64,000 bases of DNA from Gammaproteobacteria bacterium. GTDB lineage: Bacteria > Pseudomonadota > Gammaproteobacteria > Natronospirales > REEB76. The DNA lies in assembly GCA_028870845.1 (NCBI GenBank), contig JAGWOR010000004.1, positions 1 through 64,000 on the forward strand. Reading direction: 5' to 3'. The position numbers and the translations under genes are program-made. The first letter of the stretch is position 1; every line of letters starts with the position of its first letter. Below, one piece after another: positions 8,292 to 18,127 of this stretch. Under the pieces are notes generated by a model that saw only the letters and a list, made by a program, of their open reading frames with translations, was not told the origin of the DNA and did not search any database.

Positions 8292-10109
8292 ATGAATTTC
8301 CTGCCGCAAATCCTCGTGTTCCTGATCGCCACCTGTATCGCGGTGCCGCTGTCGCGCAAATCCGGTTTCGGTTCAGTGCTGGGGTATCTGGTGGCCGGCG
8401 TGGTCATCGGTCCCTGGGGCCTGGGCTTCATCACCCGCGTGGAAGCGATCCTGAGTTATTCCCAGATCGGCGTGGTCATGCTGCTGTTCATCATCGGCCT
8501 GGAGCTGCAGCCCTCGCGCCTGTGGGCGTTGCGGCGCACAGTGTTCGGCATGGGTGCGGTGCAAGTGCTGGCCGGGACCGTGCTGCTGACGCTCGCTGCC
8601 CGCGCCATCGGGCTGCAGCTATTGCCGGCGCTGGTGGCGGGTTTCGGGCTGTCGCTGTCCTCCACCGCGTTTGTGCTGCAGATGCTGGCGGAAAAGAAAC
8701 AGCTCATGGAACACCATGGCCGCGCGGCCTTCGGCATCCTGCTGTTCCAGGATATCGCCGCGGTCCCGGTGCTGGCGCTGCTGCGCCTGTTTCACACCGG
8801 CCCGGAAACGCACCACCTGCACCTGCTGCCTTCCATCCTGCTGATCGCAGCGGTGATATTCCTGGTATTCGTGACCGGCGGACGCTATGTGCTGCGCCCG
8901 CTGTTCCGTTTCATCATGCGCTTCGGCAGCCCGGAAGTTTTCACCATCACCGCCCTGCTGATCGTGTTCGCCTCGGGCGCCATCGCTGTAAGCGTCGGCT
9001 TGTCCATGGGCATGGGCGCGTTTATCGCCGGCATGCTGCTGGCGGATTCCAGCTTCCGGCATGAACTGGAAGCCGACCTGGAACCGTTCAAGGGCCTGTT
9101 GCTGGGCCTGTTTTTCGTGGCCGTGGGCATGTCGGTGAATCTGGGTTTGTTGGGCAATAAACCACTGCTGATCCTGGGCGCGGTATGCGGCATGCTGATA
9201 CTCAAAGGTGCAGTGCTATACGCCATGGGCAAGGCTTACAAGCTGCCGGGTAGCGCGCCCCGCAATCTTGCAATCGATCTCGCCATGGGGGGCGAGTTCG
9301 CCTTTGTCATATTCAATACCGCGGCGCAATCCAGAATCTTCAGCCACTCAGTGGTTGATTTTCTCAACCTGACCGTTAGCCTGTCCATGGCGGCCACCCC
9401 GTTGCTGGTGCTGTTCAACGAAAAAGTCATCCAGCGTTTCCAGGAAAGACACGCGGTGCCGGCATTCGACCGCATCGACGAACCCGGCAACCCGGTGGTG
9501 ATCGCCGGCTTTGGCCGTTTCGGGCAGGTTATAGGCCGGGTGCTGAGCGTGAATAAAATCCCCTTCACCGCCCTGGATGCAAACATTGAAGACGTGGACG
9601 TAGTGCGCCGTTATGGCAACAAGGTGTATTACGGCGATGCCTCACGCCTGGACATGCTGCGCGCTGCGCACGTGGAACACGCCAAGGTCTTCGTACTGGC
9701 CATCGACGATGTGGAGGCCTCGGTGCGCACCGCGGAAATGGTGCGCAGGCATTTCCCGCAGGTGGAGATCTATGCGCGCGCCCGCAACCGCCACCACAGC
9801 CACCTGCTCAAGGACCTGGGGGTAAAAACCAGCGTGCGCGAAACCTTTTTTTCCAGCCTCAAGCTCACGGAAGAAGTGCTGGAAGCCCTGGGACAGCCCG
9901 CCCATGAAACCCGTCTGATGTTAGACAAATTCCAGCGCTACGATGATGAACTCCTAAACCGCCAGCATGCCGTATTCCGCGACGAAACCAAGCTTATCCA
10001 GACCACCAAGGAGGCTTCCGAGGAACTGCGGCGGCTGTTCGAGGAGGATAAAAAGAGCAATCCATCTGTGGAGAAATCCGCGACAGCGGGGCACGCTCAA
10101 TCATTTTGA
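8292..10109 (+). CDS. Cation:proton antiporter CPA2, KefB/KefC-like
   Basis: The 605-residue protein has a CPA2 membrane domain (about 1-385) with the family motifs LFIIGLEL and SLSSTAFVLQ. It is followed by a TrkA-N/KTN nucleotide-binding domain (about 400-520) with VIAGFGRFGQ. A charged C-terminal tail ends the protein. This is the architecture of glutathione-gated potassium efflux systems, which acidify the cytoplasm on electrophile attack. No KefF/KefG ancillary flavoprotein is adjacent, although an FMN reductase and an electrophile-detoxification cluster lie about 10 kb away. I leave the gene unnamed because KefB and KefC cannot be told apart here. Confidence 0.85.
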   Translation: MNFLPQILVFLIATCIAVPLSRKSGFGSVLGYLVAGVVIGPWGLGFITRVEAILSYSQIGVVMLLFIIGLELQPSRLWALRRTVFGMGAVQVLAGTVLLTLAARAIGLQLLPALVAGFGLSLSSTAFVLQMLAEKKQLMEHHGRAAFGILLFQDIAAVPVLALLRLFHTGPETHHLHLLPSILLIAAVIFLVFVTGGRYVLRPLFRFIMRFGSPEVFTITALLIVFASGAIAVSVGLSMGMGAFIAGMLLADSSFRHELEADLEPFKGLLLGLFFVAVGMSVNLGLLGNKPLLILGAVCGMLILKGAVLYAMGKAYKLPGSAPRNLAIDLAMGGEFAFVIFNTAAQSRIFSHSVVDFLNLTVSLSMAATPLLVLFNEKVIQRFQERHAVPAFDRIDEPGNPVVIAGFGRFGQVIGRVLSVNKIPFTALDANIEDVDVVRRYGNKVYYGDASRLDMLRAAHVEHAKVFVLAIDDVEASVRTAEMVRRHFPQVEIYARARNRHHSHLLKDLGVKTSVRETFFSSLKLTEEVLEALGQPAHETRLMLDKFQRYDDELLNRQHAVFRDETKLIQTTKEASEELRRLFEEDKKSNPSVEKSATAGHAQSF

Positions 10110-10119
10110 CCTGCGTCAT
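10106..10119. promoter_or_regulatory. Weak FNR/ANR-like site upstream of cytochrome c peroxidase
   Basis: TTGACCTGCGTCAT matches TTGATnnnnATCAA at 7 of 10 positions and is centred about 67 bases before the peroxidase start codon. Diheme peroxidases are commonly controlled by FNR/ANR. The match is poor and it abuts the end of the antiporter gene. Confidence 0.2.
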
Positions 10120-10179
10120 GGCCGTAATCGGCGGGCGGTGATAATTTATTTGCTGACCGCCAGTAAAAGGAGTTACACC

Positions 10180-11214
10180 ATGTTGCGGAAATCCCTGTTT
10201 ATGTTTTTATTTGCGGCTGTATTCACAACGGCGCCGGTCGCTGCCGTCGAATGGCAGGCGCTTCCGGATACGGCCCCGCAGCCGTCCTACAACCCCTCCA
10301 CCCCGGCTAAAGTAGATCTGGGCATGATGCTGTATTTTGATCCACGACTGTCCTCCACCGGCACGGTGGCATGCTTTTCTTGCCACAGCGTCATGGAAGG
10401 CGGCGACGATCATCGTCCGGTTTCCATGGGCGTACACGGCCTAAAGGGCGGCCGCAATGCACCCACCGTCTGGAATGCGGCTTTCAATTCGGTGCAGTTC
10501 TGGGATGGACGTGCCGCCACCCTTGAAGACCAGGCCAAGGGGCCCATTGCCAACCCGGTTGAAATGGGCATGGCGGATGTGGGACTGGCGGTCAACCGGG
10601 TGCGCAAGATTACCGGCTACAAACCTTATTTCGATGCGGCCTTCGGTGCGGGTGACAACATCACCGTAGACAACATCGCCAAGGCCATCGCAGCCTATGA
10701 ACGCACCCTGATTACGCCGGGCAGTGCCTACGACCGATTCGTCAAAGGTGACAAAGCTGCCCTCACTGCGGAACAGCAGCGCGGCATGCAGGAATTTGTT
10801 TCCGTAGGTTGTGTGAGTTGCCATTCCGGCCCGATGTTCGATGGCCCAACTCTTCCGGTTGGAACAGGCTTTTACATGAAATTCCCGGTGTACCCATCAA
10901 GTTCCTATGTGGCGAAATACCACTTGACGGCGGATTCCGGCCGTTACCAAGTCACTAAAAACCCCGCAGACCGGAATGTCTGGCGTGTGCCAACATTGCG
11001 CAATCTGGTTTACACAGCGCCCTACATGCACAACGGCAGCGTCAAGAGCCTGGAGGAAGCCGTTCGGGTGATGGCCTCCACGCAGTTGAATCACACCCTC
11101 AGCGAGCAGCAGGCGCGTGAGATTGTGGCCTTCCTGACGAGCCTGAGCGGTGCGTTCCCGCAACAGTGTCTGCCGCGATTGCCGCCGACACCCGGTGATC
11201 TGTTGATGGATTGA
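10180..11214 (+). CDS. Diheme cytochrome c peroxidase
   Basis: Starting at the ATG at 10180 (AAAAGGAG seven bases upstream), the 344-residue protein has a Sec signal peptide (about 1-22). Two c-type heme sites follow, CFSCH at 65-69 and CVSCH at 211-215. The C-terminal family signature RVPTLRNLVYTAPYMHNGS is also present. Bacterial diheme peroxidases reduce hydrogen peroxide in the periplasm with electrons from small cytochromes or cupredoxins. Length and heme spacing are normal for CcpA/MauG-type proteins, and the absence of a MauG partner favours peroxidase. The ORF track's longer start runs back into the antiporter gene and is rejected. Confidence 0.88.
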   Translation: MLRKSLFMFLFAAVFTTAPVAAVEWQALPDTAPQPSYNPSTPAKVDLGMMLYFDPRLSSTGTVACFSCHSVMEGGDDHRPVSMGVHGLKGGRNAPTVWNAAFNSVQFWDGRAATLEDQAKGPIANPVEMGMADVGLAVNRVRKITGYKPYFDAAFGAGDNITVDNIAKAIAAYERTLITPGSAYDRFVKGDKAALTAEQQRGMQEFVSVGCVSCHSGPMFDGPTLPVGTGFYMKFPVYPSSSYVAKYHLTADSGRYQVTKNPADRNVWRVPTLRNLVYTAPYMHNGSVKSLEEAVRVMASTQLNHTLSEQQAREIVAFLTSLSGAFPQQCLPRLPPTPGDLLMD

Positions 11215-11308
11215 ACCACTATCTCGTCAGGACTGTACCCCGCTTCGATTGGTGATTGTCCCGCAGACCGGGCAAGCGGCATAAAAGGCAGTTTATGGCT
11301 TGTGAACA

Positions 11309-11330
11309 GGCTGGCTTCAATAGGCCAGCC
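11309..11330. terminator. Hairpin between convergent genes
   Basis: GGCTGGC and GCCAGCC form a perfect 7-bp stem with an 8-base loop, between the convergent peroxidase and DUF899 genes and overlapping the latter's stop codon. There is no T-tract on either side, so an intrinsic terminator is only suggested. Confidence 0.25.
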
Positions 11331-12057
11331 TGGGATGCCAGTCGCTGCCCCGGCCTTCCGGCGTCAGGTCGAACAGATTCCATAACGGCCAGATCATGTC
11401 CACGTGCCGCGGGCTCTGGCCCTTGTCGGCTTTGGCAAATGCCAGTTCGCTGCCCCAGAAGTGCCGCACGCGGCCATTGCGCTTGACGAACACATTCAGC
11501 ATGGGCCACTGGCGGCCGTCCGCATCTTCACCCAAATAGTCGCGGTTGTAGTTGTTGTCGCTGGAGGACAGGAACCGCAGGTGCCGCCAGCCGCGTTCCC
11601 GGGCAAAAGCCAGTATTCGCGGCAATGGCGATCTGGCCACGATGGCAATATTTGCGCGTTGGTTTACATGCGTGGAGGCGCCATCCAGGGAATCCACGAT
11701 GGAAGTGCACATGGGACAGGGGCGCTCCATCTTGGGGCCGTACATGTAGTTGTAGAGGATGAGCGTATCCCGGCCCGGCGCGAACAGTTCCGACAGCCGC
11801 ACCCGCCGCGTACCCGTAAGGTCCGCCTGTTCCTCAAACACATAATCCTCGGGCACTTCACCGCCTGGCCTGAGCTTGCGGCGCGCCGCGGCCACAGCCT
11901 CCACGCGCCGGCGCAGATCAATCTCCTGCTTCAGCAATCGGTCGCGCGCCTTGCGGTAGGCGCTGGTTTCGTTGGGGAATCGCGTGTGGTGCGCAGATTT
12001 TGTGGTTGGGGTTTTTTTGCGGCCGGTGGATCTTTTTTTGTGTTTGGTGCGCGGCAT
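11317..12057 (-). CDS. DUF899 family thioredoxin-fold protein
   Basis: A protein of 246 residues. Its first 25 residues are very Lys/Arg/Thr-rich (TKHKKRSTGRKKTPTTK), an unusual basic tail. The rest carries DUF899 features: an N-terminal helix of the EIDLRRRVEAVAAARRKLRPGG type, YNYMYGP, then CPMCTSIVDSLDG and a WPMLNVFVKR segment. The family has an AhpC/TSA-like thioredoxin fold and is assumed to be a redox enzyme, but no reaction is established. It is on the same strand as the downstream end of lhr's neighbourhood but separated by its own gap. Confidence 0.8.
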   Translation of the reverse strand: MPRTKHKKRSTGRKKTPTTKSAHHTRFPNETSAYRKARDRLLKQEIDLRRRVEAVAAARRKLRPGGEVPEDYVFEEQADLTGTRRVRLSELFAPGRDTLILYNYMYGPKMERPCPMCTSIVDSLDGASTHVNQRANIAIVARSPLPRILAFARERGWRHLRFLSSSDNNYNRDYLGEDADGRQWPMLNVFVKRNGRVRHFWGSELAFAKADKGQSPRHVDMIWPLWNLFDLTPEGRGSDWHPRLAY

Positions 12058-12103
12058 AAGACACCTCAGATTCCGCCGAATCGGCTTACAACAGCATATC
12101 CCG

Positions 12104-15100
12104 TTACTGGATCCGTCCGGTAGCCGGAGGAATCTGCTTGCGCAGCAGCCGGTTACGCAGCATCCATTCGGCTTCGGCGCCGACCTGTTCCAGGAATTGC
12201 ACTTGCTCCGCCACTTGCGTTGCTACCGGCACGCCGTCGCGGTACAGCACGCGGTTCTCCCCCTGCGCCGGCACGCGCGTGCCGGGCGTGACAATGCCCA
12301 CCAGATTCAAGGGATCGGCAGCCGAAACCGAAACCAGCTCGCCGGTTTTTTCACGCCGGCGGGTTTCGCGCAGCGCCCCCACCGCCTCCGGCAGTGCAAA
12401 CTGTTCACCCGCAAAACCGTCCACAAAGCGCCCGCCGCGTATTTCGCCGCGGGCCTCCAGTCTCCTATATATATAGAGGAGCTCCCGCCAGGGAGGCAAT
12501 CCGCTCTCCCGCTCCAGCAGCTTGCGGAACACTACCCCATAACGCCGTAACAGTGCCTCGGCCAGGTGTGAGAGTGATTCCTGGTCAGCTCCCTCCTCTG
12601 CTTCGAGCAGGCGCGGCGCGGTCAAGGCCCAACGTCCGGCATGCATTACTGCATGACCTTCCCCACGACGTGAACGGTAACGCCCGCCACGAACCACGGC
12701 AGTTCGCTGGCTGGAGGGGGTAATAAGCGCGCGCAAGCCGGCGAAGGTATCGGATGTTGCCAGCCCCCAGGCAACGAGTTCACCCAGGGCGTCCTCCACC
12801 TGGGCGCGCAACAGTCCGGTAAACTCCATCAGATCGGAAAAGAACAGGGCGCCATGCTGCTGCAGTCCTGCGTGCACGGCGCGCGCGGCATGGGAAAGGT
12901 TGACGGCCCCCGGATCGGGTACGCTCGCCAGCCCGCGCCATTGTGCGAGCGCATCCCGCGCCACCAATGCAATCGGCGTGACCCGCACCGGGCCCGCATG
13001 ACGTTGGTCAGCACTGCTGCGCGCTGCCAGCAGGCGCATCCATGCCAGCGTGCCGCCGGTGCACAACTGGTCCAGCATGTAACCGGCGTAATCCGCAACC
13101 CTTGAGGGCAGAATGTCCGATTCCCAGGCGGCCGCCGGTGCCGAAAAACCTTCCAGCTGTTCGAGGCTTGCGGCCAGTGCCGCGACACCGTCGGCGCGCA
13201 GTTCGCCCAGGCCGTGCCACTCGAAAAGAAAACGCAGATAATCGGCCGGCGTTACCGGTTCGATTTCGCTGCGCAGTCGTTTAAGGGTGTACCTGTGGAT
13301 GCGCGCCAATAGCCGCCGTTCGCACCATTCGGTTTCCGCAGTGTCCGGACTGAAGCGGCCGCGCATCACACAGCCCTCGGCTTCCAGCGCCAGCAAAGCA
13401 GTTTCGATTTCATTTGGGGAAAGCCCAAACAACTCCGCCAGTAGCGCCACCGTCACCGGCCCGGCGGCCTCCATGCGGCTGCGCAGCAGTTCAATCAATC
13501 CCGCCTCGCTGGTTAGCGGCTGGACAGTGGTTTCCGCCAGTGGTTCGACTATCGGATCCCTCACCGCTTCCGGAAATACCGCCAACAGTTCCTGCAAACG
13601 TTCAATTGCGGTCCAGAACACTCGCCCGCCCGGCAAGCGCAGGCGGGTGGCACGGTGTTCAGTAATCAACTGTTCCAATAGATGAACCAAACCGAAATTC
13701 AAGCCTGTTCCAGCCCGGTCGCTGCCCTCCTCCGAAGGAAAAGAGTGACGTGATCCTTCAGTGTCGGTCATAAACCCCAGTACAGTGAGCGCATCATGCA
13801 GCTCGTCCGCATCGCGGGCCGCCGGCCAGATTTCCTTGCGCACCCGAGCAATGGCCTGGGGATCCAGTTCCGCCAGCGCTCCGGCTTCCTCCAGGCTCAG
13901 GCTGCCGCGGGATTGCACCGCCAGGGTGCGGCGCTCTTCCGCCGGAGCGTCATCCAGGAACGCATAGGGCCGCGCCGACAGTATTTCCTGGGCCAACGGC
14001 GATGGTCCCGCCAGATCCCGGGCCACCACCTTCAAGCTGCCGGTTTCCAGGCGCTTGAGCAGCTGCAAAAATCCGTCCACATCCATGATTTCATGCAAAC
14101 AATCGTGCATGGTCTGACGCACCAGCGGGTGATCCGGCACCTCAATGGCGCCGGTGATATTTTCCGCACAGGCCAGCTGGTCCGGGAACACCACCGCCAC
14201 CAGGTCTTCTGAATCGGCCCGCTGAAACGCCGCCGGATTGCGCCTGCCATTGCGGTTGCGACGCACCGCCAGCGCCGTGGTGACCACCCAGCGCCAGCGG
14301 GTGCCGAACATGGGCGCCGCCAGCACCGCCTGGGTCAGCACGTCGATGGCGGTGGAGGAATTCAGGTAGCGTGCGGGTTCCTCCAGCGGGAAGCTGTGGG
14401 TCGGACCCAGCGACAGCACGATGGTGTCTTCCAGGGCCGCGGCCTGCAGCTCGAAATTGAATTTGCGGCAGAAGCGTTTGCGCAGCGCCAGCCCCCAGGC
14501 GCGGTTGATGCGCGCCCCAAACGGCGAATGAATCACGAAATGCTGGTCTCCGGCCTCGTCGAAGAAACGTTCGAACACCACCGTTTCTTGGGTTGGCAGC
14601 GTGGACAACGCCGCCCGGGCCGCCGAAAAATATTCGGCCATCTGGCTGGCTGCGGATGGCTCGAGATTCAGGTCATGGGTTAACCATGTATTCAGATCCT
14701 TTCCCGCGGCCAACTGTGCGTCGGCAGCAGCACGCAGGCGCGAGACCGCAGCGGACAGCTCGGCGCTGCGCGCCGGCGCCTCGCCGAACCAGAACGGGAT
14801 GTTGGGCGGCGCGCCCTTGGCGTCCTCCACCAGCACCCGCCCCTGTTCGATCTTGAGCATGCGGTAACTGGTGTTGCCCAGCTGGAAAATGTCTCCGGGA
14901 ATGCTCTCGAAAGCGAAATCCTCGTTGAGTGTGCCGATGCGCAGGCCCGCCGGCTGCAGGATCACCTCGTAATCGAATTGATCGGGAATGGCACCGCCGT
15001 TGGTGACAGCCACCAGCTTGCTGCCGCGCCGGCCGCGCAGCTTGCCGTTGACGGCATCCCGGTGCAGGTAGGCACTGCGCCGGCCGTGGCGGGTGGAAAA

Positions 15101-16462
15101 TCCCTCCGCCAGCATGCGTATCACTTCAGTAAAGTGTTCACGCTGCAGATCACGGTACGGCCAGGCATGGCGCATTGATTCAAACAGCTGCGCTTCATCC
15201 CATTCCCGGCAGGCCACCTCGGCCGTGAGTTGCTGCGCCAGCACGTCCAGTGGCGCATCCGGCACCTTCAGGGCATCCAGCTCGCCCCGGCGCACGCAAT
15301 CCAGGAGCGCGGCGCATTCCACCAGTTCATCGCGCGACAGCGGAAACAGCCGGCCTTCCGGCAACGCGCCCAAAGTGTGACCGGAGCGGCCGACGCGCTG
15401 CAGGAACGCGCTGATGCTGCGCGGCGATCCCAGCTGGCACACCAGATCCACCTCGCCGATGTCGATTCCCAGTTCCAGGGATGCGGTGGCCACCAGTGCC
15501 TTGAGCTCGCCGTGCTTCAGGCGCTGTTCCGCGTCCAGGCGATGGGTGCGCGCCAGGCTGCCGTGATGGGCAGTGACTTCTTGTTCGCCGACGCGCTCCG
15601 CCAGATGCCGCGCGGCGCGTTCCGCCAGTCGCCGGTTGTTGACGAAAATCAGCGTGGTGCGGTGCGAGCCGATCAGCTCCGCCAGACGGTCGTAGATTTC
15701 TGACCACACTTCGTTGGCCATCACCGGCGCCAGCAGCGAACGCGGCAGCTCCAGATGCAGGCGGCGCTCACGCGCGTGGCCGGTATCGATGATGGTGCAA
15801 CCGGTATCCGCGCCAGTGAGGAAATGCGCCACTTCCTCGATGGGCTTCTGGGTCGCCGACAGGCCGATGCGTACCGGGGGCCGCGGCGTCAGCGCTGACA
15901 GCCGTTCCAGGGAAAGCGCCAGGTGCGCGCCGCGCTTATTGCCGGCCAGCGCGTGGATCTCGTCCACAATCACCGTGCGCACCGTGGAAAGAATTTTGCG
16001 GCCTGAATCGGAGGTCAGCAGGATGTACAGGGATTCCGGTGTGGTCACCAGGATGTGCGGCGGGGTGCGCCGCATGCGTTCGCGTTCCGCCTGCGGGGTA
16101 TCGCCGGTGCGCACCTGGGCGCGGATGTCCACGTCCGGCAAACCCGATTCCAGCAGCTGGTTGCGGATGCCCTCCAGCGGCGCCTGCAGGTTCTTCTGGA
16201 TATCGTTGGACAGGGCCTTGAGCGGCGAGACATATAACACCCGGCATTCATCCTGGAGCCCGCGCTCCAGTCCCTCGCACACCAGACTGTCGATGGCGGC
16301 CAGAAACGCCGCCAGGGTCTTGCCGGAACCGGTGGGCGCGGCGATCAGCGTCGGTCGCCCCGCTCGGATCGCCGGCCAGGCGGCAGCCTGCGCTTCGGTG
16401 GGCGCGGCGAAGGTCTTACGGAACCAGGCGGCGGTGGCCGGATGAAACAATTCCAGTGACAT
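12104..16462 (-). CDS. lhr: Lhr family ATP-dependent helicase, full-length
   Basis: At 1452 residues this is a full-length bacterial Lhr (long helicase-related). Visible elements are Walker A APTGSGKT near residue 45, the VDEIHAL box near 165, motif [10 protein letters not shown] near 355, and a long C-terminal part absent from ordinary SF2 helicases. Lhr translocates 3'-to-5' on single-stranded DNA and unwinds RNA:DNA hybrids. The extended C-terminal region of bacterial Lhr has been linked to uracil-DNA glycosylase activity. No metallophosphoesterase or exonuclease partner gene is adjacent. It follows msrA on the same strand after about 125 bases. Confidence 0.92.
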   Translation of the reverse strand: MSLELFHPATAAWFRKTFAAPTEAQAAAWPAIRAGRPTLIAAPTGSGKTLAAFLAAIDSLVCEGLERGLQDECRVLYVSPLKALSNDIQKNLQAPLEGIRNQLLESGLPDVDIRAQVRTGDTPQAERERMRRTPPHILVTTPESLYILLTSDSGRKILSTVRTVIVDEIHALAGNKRGAHLALSLERLSALTPRPPVRIGLSATQKPIEEVAHFLTGADTGCTIIDTGHARERRLHLELPRSLLAPVMANEVWSEIYDRLAELIGSHRTTLIFVNNRRLAERAARHLAERVGEQEVTAHHGSLARTHRLDAEQRLKHGELKALVATASLELGIDIGEVDLVCQLGSPRSISAFLQRVGRSGHTLGALPEGRLFPLSRDELVECAALLDCVRRGELDALKVPDAPLDVLAQQLTAEVACREWDEAQLFESMRHAWPYRDLQREHFTEVIRMLAEGFSTRHGRRSAYLHRDAVNGKLRGRRGSKLVAVTNGGAIPDQFDYEVILQPAGLRIGTLNEDFAFESIPGDIFQLGNTSYRMLKIEQGRVLVEDAKGAPPNIPFWFGEAPARSAELSAAVSRLRAAADAQLAAGKDLNTWLTHDLNLEPSAASQMAEYFSAARAALSTLPTQETVVFERFFDEAGDQHFVIHSPFGARINRAWGLALRKRFCRKFNFELQAAALEDTIVLSLGPTHSFPLEEPARYLNSSTAIDVLTQAVLAAPMFGTRWRWVVTTALAVRRNRNGRRNPAAFQRADSEDLVAVVFPDQLACAENITGAIEVPDHPLVRQTMHDCLHEIMDVDGFLQLLKRLETGSLKVVARDLAGPSPLAQEILSARPYAFLDDAPAEERRTLAVQSRGSLSLEEAGALAELDPQAIARVRKEIWPAARDADELHDALTVLGFMTDTEGSRHSFPSEEGSDRAGTGLNFGLVHLLEQLITEHRATRLRLPGGRVFWTAIERLQELLAVFPEAVRDPIVEPLAETTVQPLTSEAGLIELLRSRMEAAGPVTVALLAELFGLSPNEIETALLALEAEGCVMRGRFSPDTAETEWCERRLLARIHRYTLKRLRSEIEPVTPADYLRFLFEWHGLGELRADGVAALAASLEQLEGFSAPAAAWESDILPSRVADYAGYMLDQLCTGGTLAWMRLLAARSSADQRHAGPVRVTPIALVARDALAQWRGLASVPDPGAVNLSHAARAVHAGLQQHGALFFSDLMEFTGLLRAQVEDALGELVAWGLATSDTFAGLRALITPSSQRTAVVRGGRYRSRRGEGHAVMHAGRWALTAPRLLEAEEGADQESLSHLAEALLRRYGVVFRKLLERESGLPPWRELLYIYRRLEARGEIRGGRFVDGFAGEQFALPEAVGALRETRRREKTGELVSVSAADPLNLVGIVTPGTRVPAQGENRVLYRDGVPVATQVAEQVQFLEQVGAEAEWMLRNRLLRKQIPPATGRIQ

Positions 16463-16543
16463 AGAGGCTACACGCTACACCCGGCTGCCAGTGTGCGCCA
16501 GATCAGATATATAAGGACAATTGCCGCTTCAATAAATGCATCA

Positions 16544-16561
16544 GCCGCCTGGTGCGGCGGC
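16544..16561. terminator. Hairpin between msrA and lhr
   Basis: GCCGCC-TGGTGC-GGCGGC forms a perfect 6-bp GC stem just downstream of msrA on the minus strand. No T-run follows, so termination is possible but not shown. Confidence 0.22.
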
Positions 16562-16588
16562 ATAAACTAGATTGCAAAGAGTCTGTTA

Positions 16589-17224
16589 TCAGATGGCGCA
16601 GGTGACTCCGGTGCCTCCAAGGCCGCAGTAGCCGTCGGGATTCTTGGCCAGATACTGCTGGTGATAGTCCTCGGCGTAATAGAATTCGCCGGCCGGATGT
16701 ATTTCAGTGGTGACGGGCGGATAGCCAGCAGTCTTGAGTCCCAGTTGATAGCTCCTCAATGAGGCCTCCGCTGCCTTTTGCTGCGCATCATTCAGAGTGA
16801 AGATGCACGAACGGTATTGGGTACCCAGATCGTTGCCCTGGCGCATGCCCTGGGTGGGGTCGTGGCTTTCCCAGAAAATCTTCAGCAGCTGTTCGTAGCT
16901 CCGCTGCGCGGGGTCGAAAATCACGCGCACCACTTCCGCGTGGCCGGTGCGGCCGGTGCACACTTCCTCATAGCTGGGATTGGGGGTGAACCCGCCGGCG
17001 TAGCCAACGGCAGTGACATGCACGCCCGGCTGTTGCCAGAACTTGCGCTCCGCGCCCCAGAAGCAGCCGAGCCCGAACAGCGCCTCCTGCATGCCTGCCG
17101 GGAACGGCGGCGTGAGCGCATGGCCATTGACAAAATGTGTCTTCGGCACCGGCATGGGCGTGCCGCGGCCCGGCAGCGCCTGTGTCGGCGACACCATGGT
17201 GGTTTTGGCGGATAGAGCTGACAT
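16589..17224 (-). CDS. msrA: Peptide methionine-S-sulfoxide reductase MsrA
   Basis: The 211-residue protein keeps the enterobacterial-type N-terminus ([17 protein letters not shown]), so the first ATG is right. The catalytic motif [11 protein letters not shown] carries the nucleophilic cysteine. The C-terminal [14 protein letters not shown] supplies recycling cysteines. The enzyme reduces the S-epimer of methionine sulfoxide in proteins, using thioredoxin. It fits the oxidative-stress genes in the surrounding 15 kb (peroxidase, thioredoxin 2, GST) but is not in an operon with them. The divergent short-chain dehydrogenase gene shares its upstream region. Confidence 0.95.
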   Translation of the reverse strand: MSALSAKTTMVSPTQALPGRGTPMPVPKTHFVNGHALTPPFPAGMQEALFGLGCFWGAERKFWQQPGVHVTAVGYAGGFTPNPSYEEVCTGRTGHAEVVRVIFDPAQRSYEQLLKIFWESHDPTQGMRQGNDLGTQYRSCIFTLNDAQQKAAEASLRSYQLGLKTAGYPPVTTEIHPAGEFYYAEDYHQQYLAKNPDGYCGLGGTGVTCAI

Positions 17225-17326
17225 TATTTATATTCTCAGGTGGCAAATGCGCGGTAGATGCGCACATCTCTAGACCTTATCATACCGCTGTTTATTTCAT
17301 GCATTTTGACAACCCGGAGCCACCCT

Positions 17327-18046
17327 ATGCCAGATCGGAAAATTGCCGTGGTCACCGGCGCCAATCGCGGCATTGGTTTGGAGGTCGCCCGGCAGCTGGC
17401 GCACCTGGGGCTGCAGGTGGTGCTCACGGCCCGTAACCTGCAGAAAGGCGGTGACGCCATGCGTGAGCTGGAAAAGCAAAAGCTGCCGGTGGAATTCCGC
17501 AAACTGGACGTGACTTCCAACGATGACGCCCAGGCCCTGGCGCAGTATCTGCGGGAGCAGCATGGCCGGGTGGACGTGCTGGTGAACAATGCCGGCATCC
17601 TGCCCGAGTCTTCCCGGGATTCCGGCGCCAATGCTTCGGATGCACTCAAGGTATCGCCGGTGACTCTCATGGAAATCTTCAACACCAACACCCTGGGCGC
17701 GGTGCGCCTGATCCAGGCACTGGTTCCACTCATGCCGGAAGGCGCGCGCATCGTCAACGTATCCTCCGCCATGGGCGCACTCAACGACATGGGCGGCGGC
17801 TATCTGGGTTATCGCATCTCCAAAGCCGCGCTCAACGTAGTCACCCGGGTCAATGCCAGCGAACTTTCCGCCCGGGGCATCCTGGTGAATTCCGTGCACC
17901 CCGGCTGGGTACGCACCGCCATGGGCGGTCCCGGCGCCAGCCGCTCCATCGAGAAAGGCGCGGAAACCATCGTCTGGCTGGCCACCTCGCCGGATGCCGA
18001 TGAAACCGGTCATTTCTGGCATGACCGAAAACGCATACCCTGGTAA
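17327..18046 (+). CDS. Short-chain dehydrogenase/reductase
   Basis: A classical SDR of 239 residues: the cofactor motif TGANRGIG near residue 10 (TGxxxGxG), NNAG near 85, and catalytic Ser and YxxxK (YRISK) around 160. The ATG at 17327, with CGGAG upstream, begins directly before the first Rossmann strand; the ORF track's start 23 codons earlier is rejected. The overall pattern resembles carbonyl-reductase-type SDRs (CBR1-like) that reduce quinones and aldehydes with NADPH. The substrate is not determinable. Confidence 0.85.
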   Translation: MPDRKIAVVTGANRGIGLEVARQLAHLGLQVVLTARNLQKGGDAMRELEKQKLPVEFRKLDVTSNDDAQALAQYLREQHGRVDVLVNNAGILPESSRDSGANASDALKVSPVTLMEIFNTNTLGAVRLIQALVPLMPEGARIVNVSSAMGALNDMGGGYLGYRISKAALNVVTRVNASELSARGILVNSVHPGWVRTAMGGPGASRSIEKGAETIVWLATSPDADETGHFWHDRKRIPW

Positions 18047-18127
18047 TTCCCCGGCACCTGATCTGCATCAAGGAGACAAGTACCACCCTCGTCCAAGCTA
18101 AGCAATGCACAAATCGCGAGATTAACC

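Noticed and set aside
7754-9064. 436-codon plus-strand ORF across the symporter/antiporter boundary
   Set aside because: It runs antisense through the symporter and DUF3311 genes and out of frame through the antiporter; the real genes have clear family motifs.
15714-16445. 243-codon ORF inside lhr
   Set aside because: It is the complement of the Lhr helicase core, with an Arg/Ser/Gly composition typical of GC-rich antisense frames.
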